This document shows positions 25,424 through 37,928 of a stretch of DNA of 64,000 bases, piece by piece. The DNA is from Halisarca cf. caerulea. Lineage: Eukaryota > Porifera > Demospongiae > Chondrillida > Halisarcidae. Location of the stretch: positions 2,177,901-2,241,900 of the forward strand of contig CAUJGJ010000487.1 in the NCBI GenBank assembly GCA_963170055.1. The letters are read 5' to 3'. Within the stretch, counting starts at the first letter, position 1. Each line of letters begins with the position of its first letter. The notes under the pieces are model-generated. The model was not told where the DNA came from. It did no database searches and saw only the letters and a list, made by a program, of their open reading frames with translations. The position numbers and the translations under genes are program-made.

Positions 25424-25605
25424 TTGACACTATCGTTAATTTTCTAACATATATGCTTGCATGTACCTAATTTTTCTAATCCTACCTTTAGTTATATGAG
25501 AAAACTTAAAGTTAGATTGCTAAGTTAAACATGTGTAGTGAAATGAAACTTTACATGCAGTACTCATCTCTGTTTTCCGATGTTTAACATATGCATACAT
25601 ACATA
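25424..25605. other. 3' flank of psi-B
   Basis: No gene. Weak resemblance to the ZNFX1 3' flank ('cagtactcatc'). Confidence 0.35.
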
Positions 25606-25770
25606 CACAAAAATGTATGTATGTATATTTACTAATTGCATAAACACTTGTACGTATAACAAGAAGAACACAGCACTAATGTAACAGACAATTGTAAAAA
25701 AAAACAAGTATACACATATTAAGGCCTAATACTTCACAAATTAAGACACAGGGCAAGTGCCCAAAATACT
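25606..25770 (-). mobile_element. Orphan 3' tail of the LINE-type element at 28 kb
   Basis: The sequence closely parallels 27905-28050 (the 3' end of the element below): shared 'acacttgtac', an A-run, 'acacatattaaggc' and 'aattaagacacagggcaagt'. Only the tail is present, as expected for a severely 5'-truncated copy. Confidence 0.7.
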
Positions 25771-26900
25771 GATATATAATGCAAACACACACACATATAT
25801 GCATGTATGTATGTGTGTACAGTATATATACAGTATAATAAATATATTATTATAAATTGTAACGGGCCATTCATTGGCAAAAGCGACATGCAACAATGAA
25901 TAACCATGCATGCAAAATAATTAGAGGCACAGAACGATCTGGCTCTCAAAATATAACACATTACTACAAGCAATTTTACTAAGACACATGGTGACTGTCA
26001 TTATAAAACTACACAAAAGTATAATCAATAACAGAACCTAAAACGCATAATATTACGCAATGAATAGAGACATACGCATGACTTCTAGTCCGGCCTATTA
26101 TGGAAACACATTCATTGAATCAATAATATTACGTTCAATAGTTAAATTAGTACATAATTACACAACATAATGGTTAGTTTGTTACAATATGCTTATGTAA
26201 ACTATACATGTCAGCGCTGCCATAACCTACAAATTGACAAAAGCTCACATTGCTGTCCCCCCCTTCATCCAGATGAATGGAGCCTGAGGATATGTAGTTA
26301 GTGCAAGAGCAGCAACCATATATATCAGCAGAAGACAATCAGAAGTTTTTATTGCTCTGTCCTATTTACCAATCCGCCCATAAAAGAGAACTTGATTCCA
26401 TCACGACAATTCATTGACACTTTTTGCATCTCTCATCAGATAACAAATTTCACTTTATTATTATGACCACAGAGAACCCACAGATACTGAACATGCAGTT
26501 AAATATGTGTCTAAATGCATATGTTTGTCTGTTCATCGTAGATATACGCATATTTGCATATATAAAAAGATTATGTTTATATTTATCATATACCAAATTA
26601 TTCCTTGTATCTATGGCCTCACATGGCATACACTTATAATTTTTTCTGAAAATTTCCCTTCAAAAATAATCAATACAACATAATAATTATGGTAACTCAT
26701 AACTACAATACAGTCAATCACACATTGTCAATATATAGTTAAATGACTGCATGAGGGAACATGCCTCTGCCATAATCAACAGGGCATAATCAGTGGTGGT
26801 TTGTGGGTGTTGGTAGGTTGATCTGTAACCTCAGATTGCTCTATCTGAAGATCTGAGCAGGAAGAATCTGATACGACACCTCAACAAGCTGATAATCTGG
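25771..26900. other. Gene-poor stretch
   Basis: AT-rich, with no recognised coding domain or structural RNA. Confidence 0.4.
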
Positions 26901-26936
26901 GAATATGGCTCATTTTTTTAACAGAAATCATCCCTG

Positions 26937-27500
26937 CTAGTCTTCTATAAAACACAGTTGCTGCTGGTCCCATTCCACCTGTGATGGACATACATAACTA
27001 GGGGAGTGAAAGATCCTTGCAATTTCTCTTATTCTCTGGTCATAACCTCTCTTCTTCTCCTTCTCTTGTGACTTGTAGATGGTATTGATGTCAGAAGTCT
27101 GGTTGCTCGATGCCATTGGGTTGAACACCCTTACATCGAAAAATGCATCATGCAAGGTGGACCAGAAGCCAGAACATTTGCTGTCAAGTTGGCAGTTGTC
27201 TTATGTTTTTGTAGAATGATAGTTGAGTTGCTCTTCAGTCAGTGGTTGAAGTATGGGTTCGGTTTCCACACTTGAGATGACTTCTTTGAGCATGGATGCA
27301 ATTGCATCCCTAATTTTGTTATGCCTTATTATCACGAAACCACCAGTGGAAAAGCTGAATGCATAACCTACGTCTTTGGGTTTTCCACATCATATGCATG
27401 TGCTTGGCATTCCTTGGGGTCTCCATCCATATCTGAGGGCAATATTGTCACAGTGAGCAACTTTGTGAAGTTCAAATCCATGTATCTCAATGGGCAATGG
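26937..27500 (-). pseudogene. Degenerate retroelement C-terminal fragment
   Basis: The minus strand reads as a broken protein with phrases common to invertebrate LINE-type ORF ends: LRYGW near the start, GGFVIIRHNKIRD, TEPILQPLTEEQ, LD...FW, FDVRVFNPMASSN and KSQEKEKKRGYDQRIREI. A stop interrupts it near 27220. FDVRVFNP may be part of a PD-(D/E)XK-like nuclease-type domain (inference). Upstream sequence to about 27720 on the minus strand may belong to it but is too decayed to call. Confidence 0.6.
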
Positions 27501-27904
27501 TGTAAGCAATAAATAGGCCCCAATTGGCCAGTGTCATAGCCTTTCTCAGGTCAGTGGGTAATTCTTCATACATTTCCGCAGCCATCCTCTAATGCTGCTG
27601 TCATTTCATTTTCCTCGTCTCTCCTCTCCTGTTCGAAGTCAGTCTGTGCCTTCTTCTGTTCTAAGTCAGTCTGTGTTCCAATCTCAATACTTCTGAGTCT
27701 AGCTGATAACATTTTTCAGAAGCTGGGAAGTTCTTGATGATGCTTGGTACAGCTGATCAGCCAACTGTGGAAGAATGTCAATTCCGAGGCCACCCAGTTT
27801 TGGGGGCAGGGCAAATAACCTTTACACTTATTTTCTCTGTAATTATTTCAATGCTGTTTATAAATGTTTCAAGTGTCAGCCATCTATACGTATTATATAT
27901 ATAT

Positions 27905-29345
27905 AATTTTTATTATTGCAAAAACACTTGTACAGCAAGAAAAACACGACACTACACATACTGATGATTAAAAAAAAACTAAGCAAAGAACACATATTAA
28001 GGCTAACAATACACAAAATTAAGACACAGGGCAAGTGCCCAAAATAGATACTGTGTTAAATCTTTGGATGCAAACACTAATCCGCTGACAGAACCTTGGA
28101 AAGGCTAGCGAGTCACCACTTTGTGATCGTAGACGTCGGGCAATCTCAATGAGGAATGCATGGGTATCTTCTCCAAGGACACCCATGGTTTCCATGGCCA
28201 ATGGGACAAAGTGATGAGACTGCCTCAAATCCGCATATGTCCTACACTTGTTCTTGGCTGCCTCATTAGCAACACGTCCAGCAGATGAACAGGATAGTGG
28301 AATGTTTGAAGGGGCAAAGGTGTCGTGACAAGTCACGTCCCAAACGAGTGCCCGGCCACTCTTCCATGGGATGATTGTAACTCCATCCGGTCTTCTGCCA
28401 TCGCCACGACAGAGACCTTTTGGTTCTAGAGTATAGCAGGGATGTTGATGGCTGCCTAGGAACGCTTAATGATGTCGTTGAGGGCCAAATGGCGAGGGAT
28501 TGGACCTTGACTTCTCCGACAAGACAGGCCATGTGTTCCACTTACATCTACGTCCTGTCCACAATGTTGGCAAATGTGCTCCAAGCAGAGGGGAGTACCC
28601 AGACGAAGACCAACTGCAGTGGTGATGACTGTGTCTTCCATGCGCAAACCCAAAGAAGGGATGGGGGGAGCATTTAGCCAGGCACCACTCTCCTTCTTCT
28701 GAGCTGCAAGCAAACGTGCTCTGCACTTTGGGGAAGCTTCGTGGAGAAGTGATGAAAATACACTAGCAATCACTGGCGTGTCCCAGGCCTTCTGTTGGGT
28801 TGCCTTCGGTCCTGATGGGGGATCCTCTGAGTTGCTGGCATGCCAGATTTCCAAAGCTTCTTGCTGAAGGGTGTAGTCTTCAATGAGGCATCTATCTGGG
28901 AGGATCATACTAGAGATGGAGGAGGAGCCAGCAGCGGATGCCAAAAAGGCGGAGGGCGCAAGCATAGCCAAACTCCTAATCCCTAACCCCCCAGAGTTTA
29001 CTGGCAAGGAAGCCTGAGCCCAAGCTTGGTCATATAGGCGAACATTGCAGATCTTTTCCAACAGTGACCGCTGAATATCATCAAAAGCCAACAACAAGGG
29101 TGAGGAAAAGCAGGGGGCAGTTCTCAAGACATAAAGGACCTTGGGAAGGCTGAAAGCATGTCGAAGGAGGCAGAGGGCATCGTGGGAGTGCAGAAGTTGC
29201 AGTCTACTACCAGAAGCTCCAAAGAGACAATTTTTGACTGCAGGGCCTGGTCGACACTTCTGTTGTCACCAATAGGAGAACCCAGAAGGGACGCGAATGA
29301 AGGAAGGGTCGATAGAACGGAGAGATGGAAAGGAACTGAGGAGAG
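27905..29345 (-). mobile_element. 5'-truncated LINE-type retroelement (RT C-terminal region, broken)
   Basis: The minus strand from about 29345 encodes the end of a reverse transcriptase (LLGSPIGDNRSVDQAL; LRTAPCF then FDDIQR; ASLPVNSGGLGIRS), a CCHC-like finger (HICQHCG, H, C), then EPKGLCRGDGRRPDG and VWDVTCHDT, which look like a PD-(D/E)XK-type nuclease motif, and a tail ending FCQRISVCIQRFN. Frame breaks occur near 29130 and 28460, so it is inactive. The 5' side is cut off at the (TA)n tract at 29345. The last 150 bp recur at 25606-25770. Confidence 0.75.
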
Positions 29346-29353
29346 TGTATATA

Positions 29354-29405
<52 letters not shown>

Positions 29406-29413
29406 ATATATTA

Positions 29414-29456
<43 letters not shown>
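29346..29456. repeat. (TA)n microsatellite
   Basis: Near-continuous TA/ATGTA repeats separating the LINE remnant from the next gene. Confidence 0.9.
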
Positions 29457-29458
<2 letters not shown>

Positions 29459-29626
29459 TAACTCTGTGATCTATGGTGAATTTAAAGTGAAAAATATGGC
29501 GAAGAAGAGTCAACCAGAAAGGTTAGGGTGTACAATATTATATATTAGATACTCAAACTACATGAATCAGTCCTTGAAATCGGTTTCTAATGCATCCAAT
29601 ATAGTGCAAGTGACCCTGTTTTGGAG

Positions 29627-32600
29627 ATGAAGAGCTTAGATTTGGAAGAGTTGATCGACTACGTTCCCGACATCTCCCATAAATGGATGGTAATTGGGAT
29701 TAAGCTCGGACAAAATAGCCTTGTAAAGCAACTTCAAGATTCTAGGGACTCCGAAGAAACTAAATGTATCAAAGTTTTGCAAGCTTGGATGGATGGCAAT
29801 ACTGAGAACTCACGGGGAAAGCTGTTGTCAGTTTTAAAGAGTAAAGCAGTAAACTTAGGGAATGTTGCGGAGGTAAGCAGTGTCCTAGTGGCCATGAGTA
29901 CATGAACACTTCTGTCAAAGGGTTGTTAGTTAATTTCTCTCTTTGTTTATCATTATTGTGTAGAAACTTGGCAAGAACACTAATGCAGACATTTGTGCCT
30001 CTGACCATGATCCCACATTAGAAAGTAAGCTACCCAGAAAACTTACTCGATCTACTCCCACTGGCATATTGTATAAATTATTGTGCAGATAAGCAAGGAG
30101 GTATCGGAAATGAGATGTCTCTTCCTTTTGCTGAAATGCGTGAGCAGTTAAAACTTATTCAAGAAAATCCTCATGGTTTGGTATGGAAGAAGGAGACTGA
30201 AAAGAACAAGAAACTTACAGAAGTGCTTGACACGTACTTTCAAGCTCACTTAAATATTGCCACAGATGTACAAGACATAGAAGGGGAGCTAGCGAAACTT
30301 TATGACAAAAATCTCCTTCCATTGGGTATTATGAAAAAGGCTTGGTTTCACTTATCGCAACTTGAAAAACACATGTCAAGGAGTGCTAGCGTGTGCTCAG
30401 AGGAAGAATTGACTTCACCTGTTATAAAAGAAGAGCTATTTTCAAAGGACAATATTTATCATGCTACTTTGTGTTGTGAAGCTCTAGAAACAGATAATCC
30501 TACTCATTTCTTCAGTACATGTAGTCACAGCTTTGAAGCCTTGTCACAGTCCAGGATAGACTGTAACAATAAACATGGGCCAGAGAGGCATGGCAGATAC
30601 ATTATAGCTAAGAAGCGAAATACATATTTTGTGGCATTCAAGGGTATCTGTGATATGGCTGCCTGGAAGGAATACACTACGTTTGATGATGGTAAGTACA
30701 TCACACTATAAATCTGTCCGTCTATCTACGTATCTATCTTTCTGTGTTGTATGTATACATTGTGGAGTACAGTAGTACTTCTTACCTGGAGATGACATGA
30801 AAAGTAGCCACCCGTACATGAGGACTGAGTAAATTGCATGGGAAAGTCACTTCTGGTAGATTTTGGCACTCCAAGAACCACCTATTACATCCTTCTGCTA
30901 TAACTTCTAGGTAGAAAACATTATATAAGGGGCCTCTCAGAGTTTTGTGTTTCTTGGCAAAATTTTGAAAAAAGGTTTACATATTGAAAAAGGTCTCATT
31001 CTGTCTTCTTGAAGGCCAAAGCTAGATTTTGCTGGAAGAGACTTATGAATTTAATTTTATATCCTTTGTAAGCAATCCATTTTGCTTCAGAGAGTGACCT
31101 AAGTAAGTACCTTGACATATACTGTATAATATTATGTTGTCGAAAAGCTGGTAATCCACATTCTATCACAAAAATGGTTTTAATGTGCCTTTTTTCAGAA
31201 ATGGGTTTAATCACATTTGGGCTTGTTCTTACGTATTTATACATTTCCATCATATAATTATTATACTATGTATATTTTAAAGAATCAATATTTGTTCTGT
31301 GGTTTACTGTGTTTGAATAAATAACTAAAATGTTAAAATAATTAGCACTGCTGTGTGCTTCAGTGACCATAGGATAATGCAAAAAAGAATAAAAGTGAAA
31401 ACATACGTACATACGTGTGTAGTATGGGCCTATAAGGAGCAAAACATGTACAAAATTGAGAAGCTGACACAAAGTTTAAGTAAATCCTTTTTCAGTATAG
31501 TAATCTAACCCTATTTATGTAGGAACCCAATCATTAGGATGTATAAGATGATACGTATATGGTACATGTATGCGCGTCCGTGTATATATGTTATGTTTTT
31601 GTATATATTTTGTTTATTCATATTTGTATTGTTATTATTTAATTCTATTTTCTGATTTTGTTGTTCTAGGTATTCAAAGGCAAGCTGATTGTATCCCTGC
31701 AAATTATTTTGTTGAACTGTTGAAAGATAATGCTCAATTGATCTTTGTAGGTATGTAGAATTGTTATATAATGTATAAGTTACATAGTCGAGTGAATAAC
31801 ACATGACATATTTATGTGTGTATTATATACTTGTATATTTTTTATGTGTACATGTATTCTGAGTGTTTCCATGTAGGTACAAGATTGAGGGGGAGGGGGG
31901 TGTGGTGGCCTTCTACATTCCTCTAAAACTGGACAAGATGCCTTTATCAAAATTTTTGTGTTTGCCTTGTACCCTTAAGTATTCATTTTTTAGTTTGATC
32001 TTTAACTTGGTTAACAACTTCAAGTAAATACCTTAATTTGCTTTGAAAGTGTGCAATTTGGGACAATACAATTCTAAGCAGATATTCTTGCACCATTTCA
32101 AGCTGCCATCTTCTGAAATTTGCACAATCCAGCCCTGGTATTTTTGTACCCACACATTGTTTGACATACTGTACAATGCTCAAGGGGTTGGATCTTAATG
32201 CTTAATCAGAAATGAAGCGAAGTTCGATTTTGTTTGCCTATTGATCTTTCCACCTCCTCCAAAACACAAGGACCATTCCCCATTCCCCAAATTTGTATGA
32301 AAATATGCCTGCCTTTTATATGCATTTTGAATTAGTCATGGAAAATTGACGTGGTATTTGACACCTCTTGTGTAGTATTACATATGTGTACTAATAGTAT
32401 TTTCATTGTCCGCATTTAGTGTATATTGTTCTGAATCAGTTGATCTATACTTCCTTCCAAATAGGATTTTCATTAGGAGGTTCTTTAGCTTGTGCTGTTT
32501 TGGCAAATCTGTTACGGGATAACTTGCTAAACCAAGATACCATTGTCAGCAGTCTTGCCTGTATTACATTTGGGCAACCAGTATTTCTTCATATTGCTTT

Positions 32601-35600
32601 GGATGCTGTTGTTTCAGATAGGGAGGCTTTGGGCCACTGCTTTCATTATGTGTATATGGAAGACGATTTACTTCCGATGCTGCTGAGGTACTTTTTTATC
32701 CAGCACGATGCCAGGAGTTTACTATCAGAGGCATCTACGAATGGTTCAGTGGTGAGTACACAGCATATACTGTAAAGTATGGAATTAGTTTTGTTGAAAG
32801 CTGTTTGGTGTAAGAGATATATGTTTTTGCAGATTTCTGGTATATTTGTATATTTTTAAGTATACATACATATGTGACTGATCTTGCTGTTGATTTTTAT
32901 CCATCTTCATTGCAAATAAGAATAAGAACTTATGTATATATTATGTGAATTAACATTATTTGGTTCAATCTTCCTTGTACGTTAACTTTGCCAGGAGAAT
33001 TCAGCTAGCATTATTTTGGATTGGCTTGCTAATCTACAGGGTGGAATTGATTCAACAGTGAGTACTACATATTTGTATGCTCATTATTATACATACATTG
33101 GCAATTGAATTAGTTTATGGTTTGTCAAAGACTGACATACATACGTACTTACAGTATGTACATGGTCAGCTGTAATAGGTGATTGTAACTCCACACATTA
33201 CCCCAGCAGATACCATAGAGGTCAGTGATGTAGCTAGAAATTAAAAATTGGGTGGCATACGTATACCTGTGGCATGCAATCAGTTTTAGTAGTTATGGAT
33301 TGCAAGTAATAATTGTACCAAGGCCTAGCTGCTGTTGTACTATTGTTGGCATGCAACATCCAACCATGATAAAACAGTACCCACTCTGGATAAAAACCCA
33401 TCCTAAGGTCTCCACTTTTCCCTTAGCGTGGTAGTAGAGGCATCCACATAGGACAGCTGTACCATGTACATAGGACCAGGTAAGATGTAAAAGGTGTTAA
33501 ATTGTCACCTGTTAGGTGTCAATCAATTAGTCACCAATCAAACATTCAATACACAACAAATTAAAAATTGACCTTTTGGAAATGAAAGAGTGGCACTGTG
33601 ACATGCTTCTACGCTTTGGCTGCATCACTGGAGGTATCTATTTTCGCACGAAATAAATTTCCAGAGTTCGATCCCAATCCGCAAGAATTTGTACTCTCGA
33701 AGTACTTTTGTCATGTGTATAATATCGACTTAGTGGGCTTCATAGTCGTTCTGTTTGCTGTTGTTTGAGAGTTCTGAAACTACCATTATGGCACTATTGT
33801 GCTACCTCAACAAAATTAATGTAAAAGCCATAGTTCCCAATCCTACTGGTCCTCTTTCTGCTGATATCCCACCACCGGCATTTGGCAAGGGAACATCGAA
33901 ATGTTGTCAGTGGAGAAACAAGATGCCAGCACAAAGGCATTGATTCGGGGAAGTACAGTCACCTAACTAATGAACAGTAAGCACAGATTGGTAAGTCCAT
34001 AGATATTCAACCCAACATCATGGCAAGTCCTATGTCTCACACATTCTTCCACGTGTCTACTGATACCCTACAGGCGTGTAGTTAGTTAAAGAAGAGGATC
34101 TTTTAGCCATATACTGTAATTTTTATTTTCGTTTGTAAGGCAAACCGTAAAAGTCAGTCTGTGAAGATTTTGCTATAAGCCTTTCTACAGGATTTTGTGA
34201 AAATAAAGTGTTGCGAAAATAAATACCGATAAGGTACTGTACTTCACTAATCTGTTGAATGTGACTAATGTAACATGTGCTCCAAATTTCGTCAATGTTT
34301 AGAAATTTTTGATGATATATAACAAGTGTTTGGAACAGATTGCTGACACCAATTAAATGTTAGAATACTTTAAACTGAATAAAAAATTAGAACAATTATC
34401 AAATTATTAGAGCAATTAATTAGGTATTACATATTGTAATGTCTGCTATGCCCATTTGTGAATACTGCCTATTTCAAAACATGCGGATGTCTTGTTCAAA
34501 GTCCTCACATAATGTTCTATTAGAGCATGAAAATAGCTAACGTATGTAGGAATAGTACTACTATTTTCTTCATGTGTGTCTGACAAATGGGAATTCTGGA
34601 GTTCTAGGACTCTATAATGAAGACATTTTAGATATCTAGGGAATGTACAGTGCCAAACTGATGAAATTGTTTGACGTACATCATTTTGTATCTGAGTCAT
34701 TACGTGAACAGCTATGAAAGCATGATAGTGGGTCAATACTACACCCCAGTGTCCTGGAGTGCCCAAAATAGAGTTTTCACCAATGTTGGATAGCGACTCC
34801 AATGCGCCAATGCACGGCCATTCAGCATTGTTATTGTCCAAACGTCTTCTGCAGTAACTCTGAGGAGCTCTTCAGCTGTTCTCTGTTCAAACAGTGATCA
34901 AATTTCTTATGTAGCATATGCACAAGACACACACACAAGACAGCACTGAACGAGTGTCCGTTTTCTTACTCTAATTTTGTCACCCACCTCTTAGGCTTCA
35001 ATACACACAGAAAGGTTTTACATTTTGCTTCTTAGTCACCAGTCTGATGATATTGAGTGAATTTTTCACAATGAATTTTAGAGGAAGTGCAATAAAGGAA
35101 GGTTTCAACCATAAACAGGGGGTTAAGCTGGATTCAAACACTGAAGAAAATTTATCTCTCTAGAAAATGTTTGTAAGGTTTATCAAGGATCATGTTTGTG
35201 CAATGTTATATGTCATAATGATGTTAAATATAAATGGTGGATGTATACAAGTTCCCTTGCAATGTACCGGGTGCTGCATGAATTGTGCAACAGTTTGATT
35301 TTGTTTGGACTCCTTAAGCAGCCTTTCCTTATTAGTACACCTGTTTCGTGATAAAGTTTTGTGCCAAAATTTCACAATGTACTTTATGTCAATACCTCAA
35401 ATTTAAAGCATGTGTGTGTTAAACATTCACATAAATACATATTTTCTTTACTCTAAGAATATTGCACATTGTGTTCCTCTCTCCTAGAATCTGTTTTGTA
35501 TACTTTGCACTTCTACTCTCTATACGTAGGTATCCCATAAGCAGAAAAAGAAAACTAAAGAGAAGTTGAAAGTCTTACTTCCTCAAATTCAGAGTGAAAT

Positions 35601-37889
35601 TAAAGCTATGAATCAAGATAAGGTAAAAGAGGGTAAACCTCCTTTGCCTCCCGGTCAATACTACTACATTTATCGAGGAACAACCTCTGATGGAGACACT
35701 ACCGTTACAAATCTTATGTGGGAAGCACTACCACGAGCAAAATCTATAGCTTTGTTATCAAGGTTATCTGAAGGAAGAATCATGTCTATCTCTGAAGAAT
35801 GCTTTAAGAAGGTTTATATTTATGTACTCACTACTTAAGATATGTACAGTGCTCAATCCAATACTGAAAGCATTTATTATACTTTTATGAAATACTATCT
35901 TAAGATAGCAAGGAGAACACTGACTTTGTTTTCCTTCAGACCTTTTGTGAAGTAATATACATACGTATGTACTTTACATATTGTATCCAAAAGAATGACA
36001 ACTGATGTTGTCCACTACATATCTGTTGAAATTTACATAGCACATCTAAGGTGTATTAACTGTGTCCAATCTCAATGATTTTGTTCTTTACTGACTGCTA
36101 TTACTGAGATACTGTATGCAGTGAACTTAGATTGTTTTTCATTTTTATTAGACCCTTTGTTGTACACATTGACAAGTCTTTTTAGTATACGATTTTCCTG
36201 CAGAACAGTTTATGACCATGTACAGTTGTAACTGATCAGATGTATGCACGTTGCATTGTTGCTTTAAATCTGCTGCTTGAAGTTTGGCAGACCTTTTTGT
36301 TTATTTATCAGTATCACATTGAAGATTTGTCCACTGCAGGCTATTAAATACCAGCTATGTTTATTATGAATTCCTCTTGATATGTAATTCTTATAATTGG
36401 TCCTCCTTGTGGCATCCAAAGCTCTACTAAAAATAGATGGCTTCATGCAATCTGCTCAGCTCAAAGTCAATGTATGCCTAAAGTGATAGGTTTTTCACTT
36501 TGCATATCACCAATGTACCAGGACGGGTGCTATATATGCCATCCTTCCACCACCTTAAGCCATGAATTTTGGATTCAATCGAAAGCAATTTCTAAGGTTT
36601 TATCATCTCTAGTGTCATTAGTATATAACTTTTGTTCCCTATTTGCCAGCATTAACAATTTGGTTAGACCCTTCTGTAGTCAATAGTAACAGTACTGTGG
36701 AAGAATTTTATGCGATGAGCATTAGAGAACAATTTTTATACGTTATTCCAACTGTTATTGTTCATTGTATTGTATGAACATTATAATATTATATAATCAC
36801 ATGTCGAAATATGGTCACACCATAACTCCCATATGTTTTGACCCACAGCATTCTCCAGAAGAGTACCGCAAGCCTGTGTTCTATTCCTACTTGGACAAAC
36901 CCCAGGTTGACTCTCCGCCCTACTCCTTGCCCAGTGCCAATAAAGAACTGGATAGCCAAGTAGTGAATTTGGAGCCTAAAATGTCTTCAGTGGAAATTCA
37001 CTGCTATGATGAAGAAATTTGTATTATAGTATCTGGAGATAACCTTTGGTTTTCCAGAGATGCCCAGGTATTGAAGTGGTCTGTTTGTACCACTCTGTCA
37101 AAAAATACCAACCTGCAATTTCAAGCACTTGTGACAGGACAGCAGATACAACCGACAGAACTACCCCAAGTAGTGACCATTCGATTAGGAACCTGTTTCA
37201 GCCAGTATGTAATGGAGAAATCTGTTGCTGTTACTGTAAAAGTAAGTAACTTACATAGTAGACAGTATTGCAGAATTTTCCAGGTGATGCATCTGATAAT
37301 TTTTTGTATAAAGAGTCAGACATGCTTAGTTGCAGACATTTGTAGAGTCAGTAATACGTACATACAGTACATAGGTACAGAGCTAGAAATTCGTAGCTGC
37401 CTGCCATCTGCCATTTTCTGAACAAAACATGAATATGGCTGACCAAAATTGAGTTGGGTCAGCCATTTGGCTGACTACTAAACTGAGAGCTGAGTCTCTG
37501 ATATCGGCTATTACAGTTGAGTGCCAATTTGTTATGTCCATTTCACAATCAGTGCTAAAGATTCCTTTGTATTATGTATGTGTGGACACATGTACGTACA
37601 TAAATCTCTGCGGGCTAGAAATGGCTGACCAATCTTCAAAGTGTCCTACCAATATAATTCTGGGTCAGCCATTTGTCCAAGCAAAAGTCAAATGCTATTT
37701 TTAGCACTGTACGTACATATACACTGCATACTGTGCATAGTCATAATATTACACTGTATGTATCTATCAAACAGGTAGTAGCTATCCTGCCAGATTTTGC
37801 AACTAACAATTATGTAGTGCTAGTCTACAGTCTCTTATATACCAAACCAGTGCTTGCATGACTGTATGCAACTACACACGCAATGCACA

Positions 37890-37928
<39 letters not shown>

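Noticed and set aside
30115..30711. The 198-codon frame as a stand-alone gene
   Set aside because: Its phases match the flanking exons on both sides, and its end (YFVAFKG) continues into the lipase fold encoded by the next exons, so it is an internal exon.
34446..34841. 131-codon minus-strand open frame inside a GTPase-gene intron
   Set aside because: No domain, no splice partners and atypical context; most likely a mobile-element remnant. Kept only as a comment under the intron.
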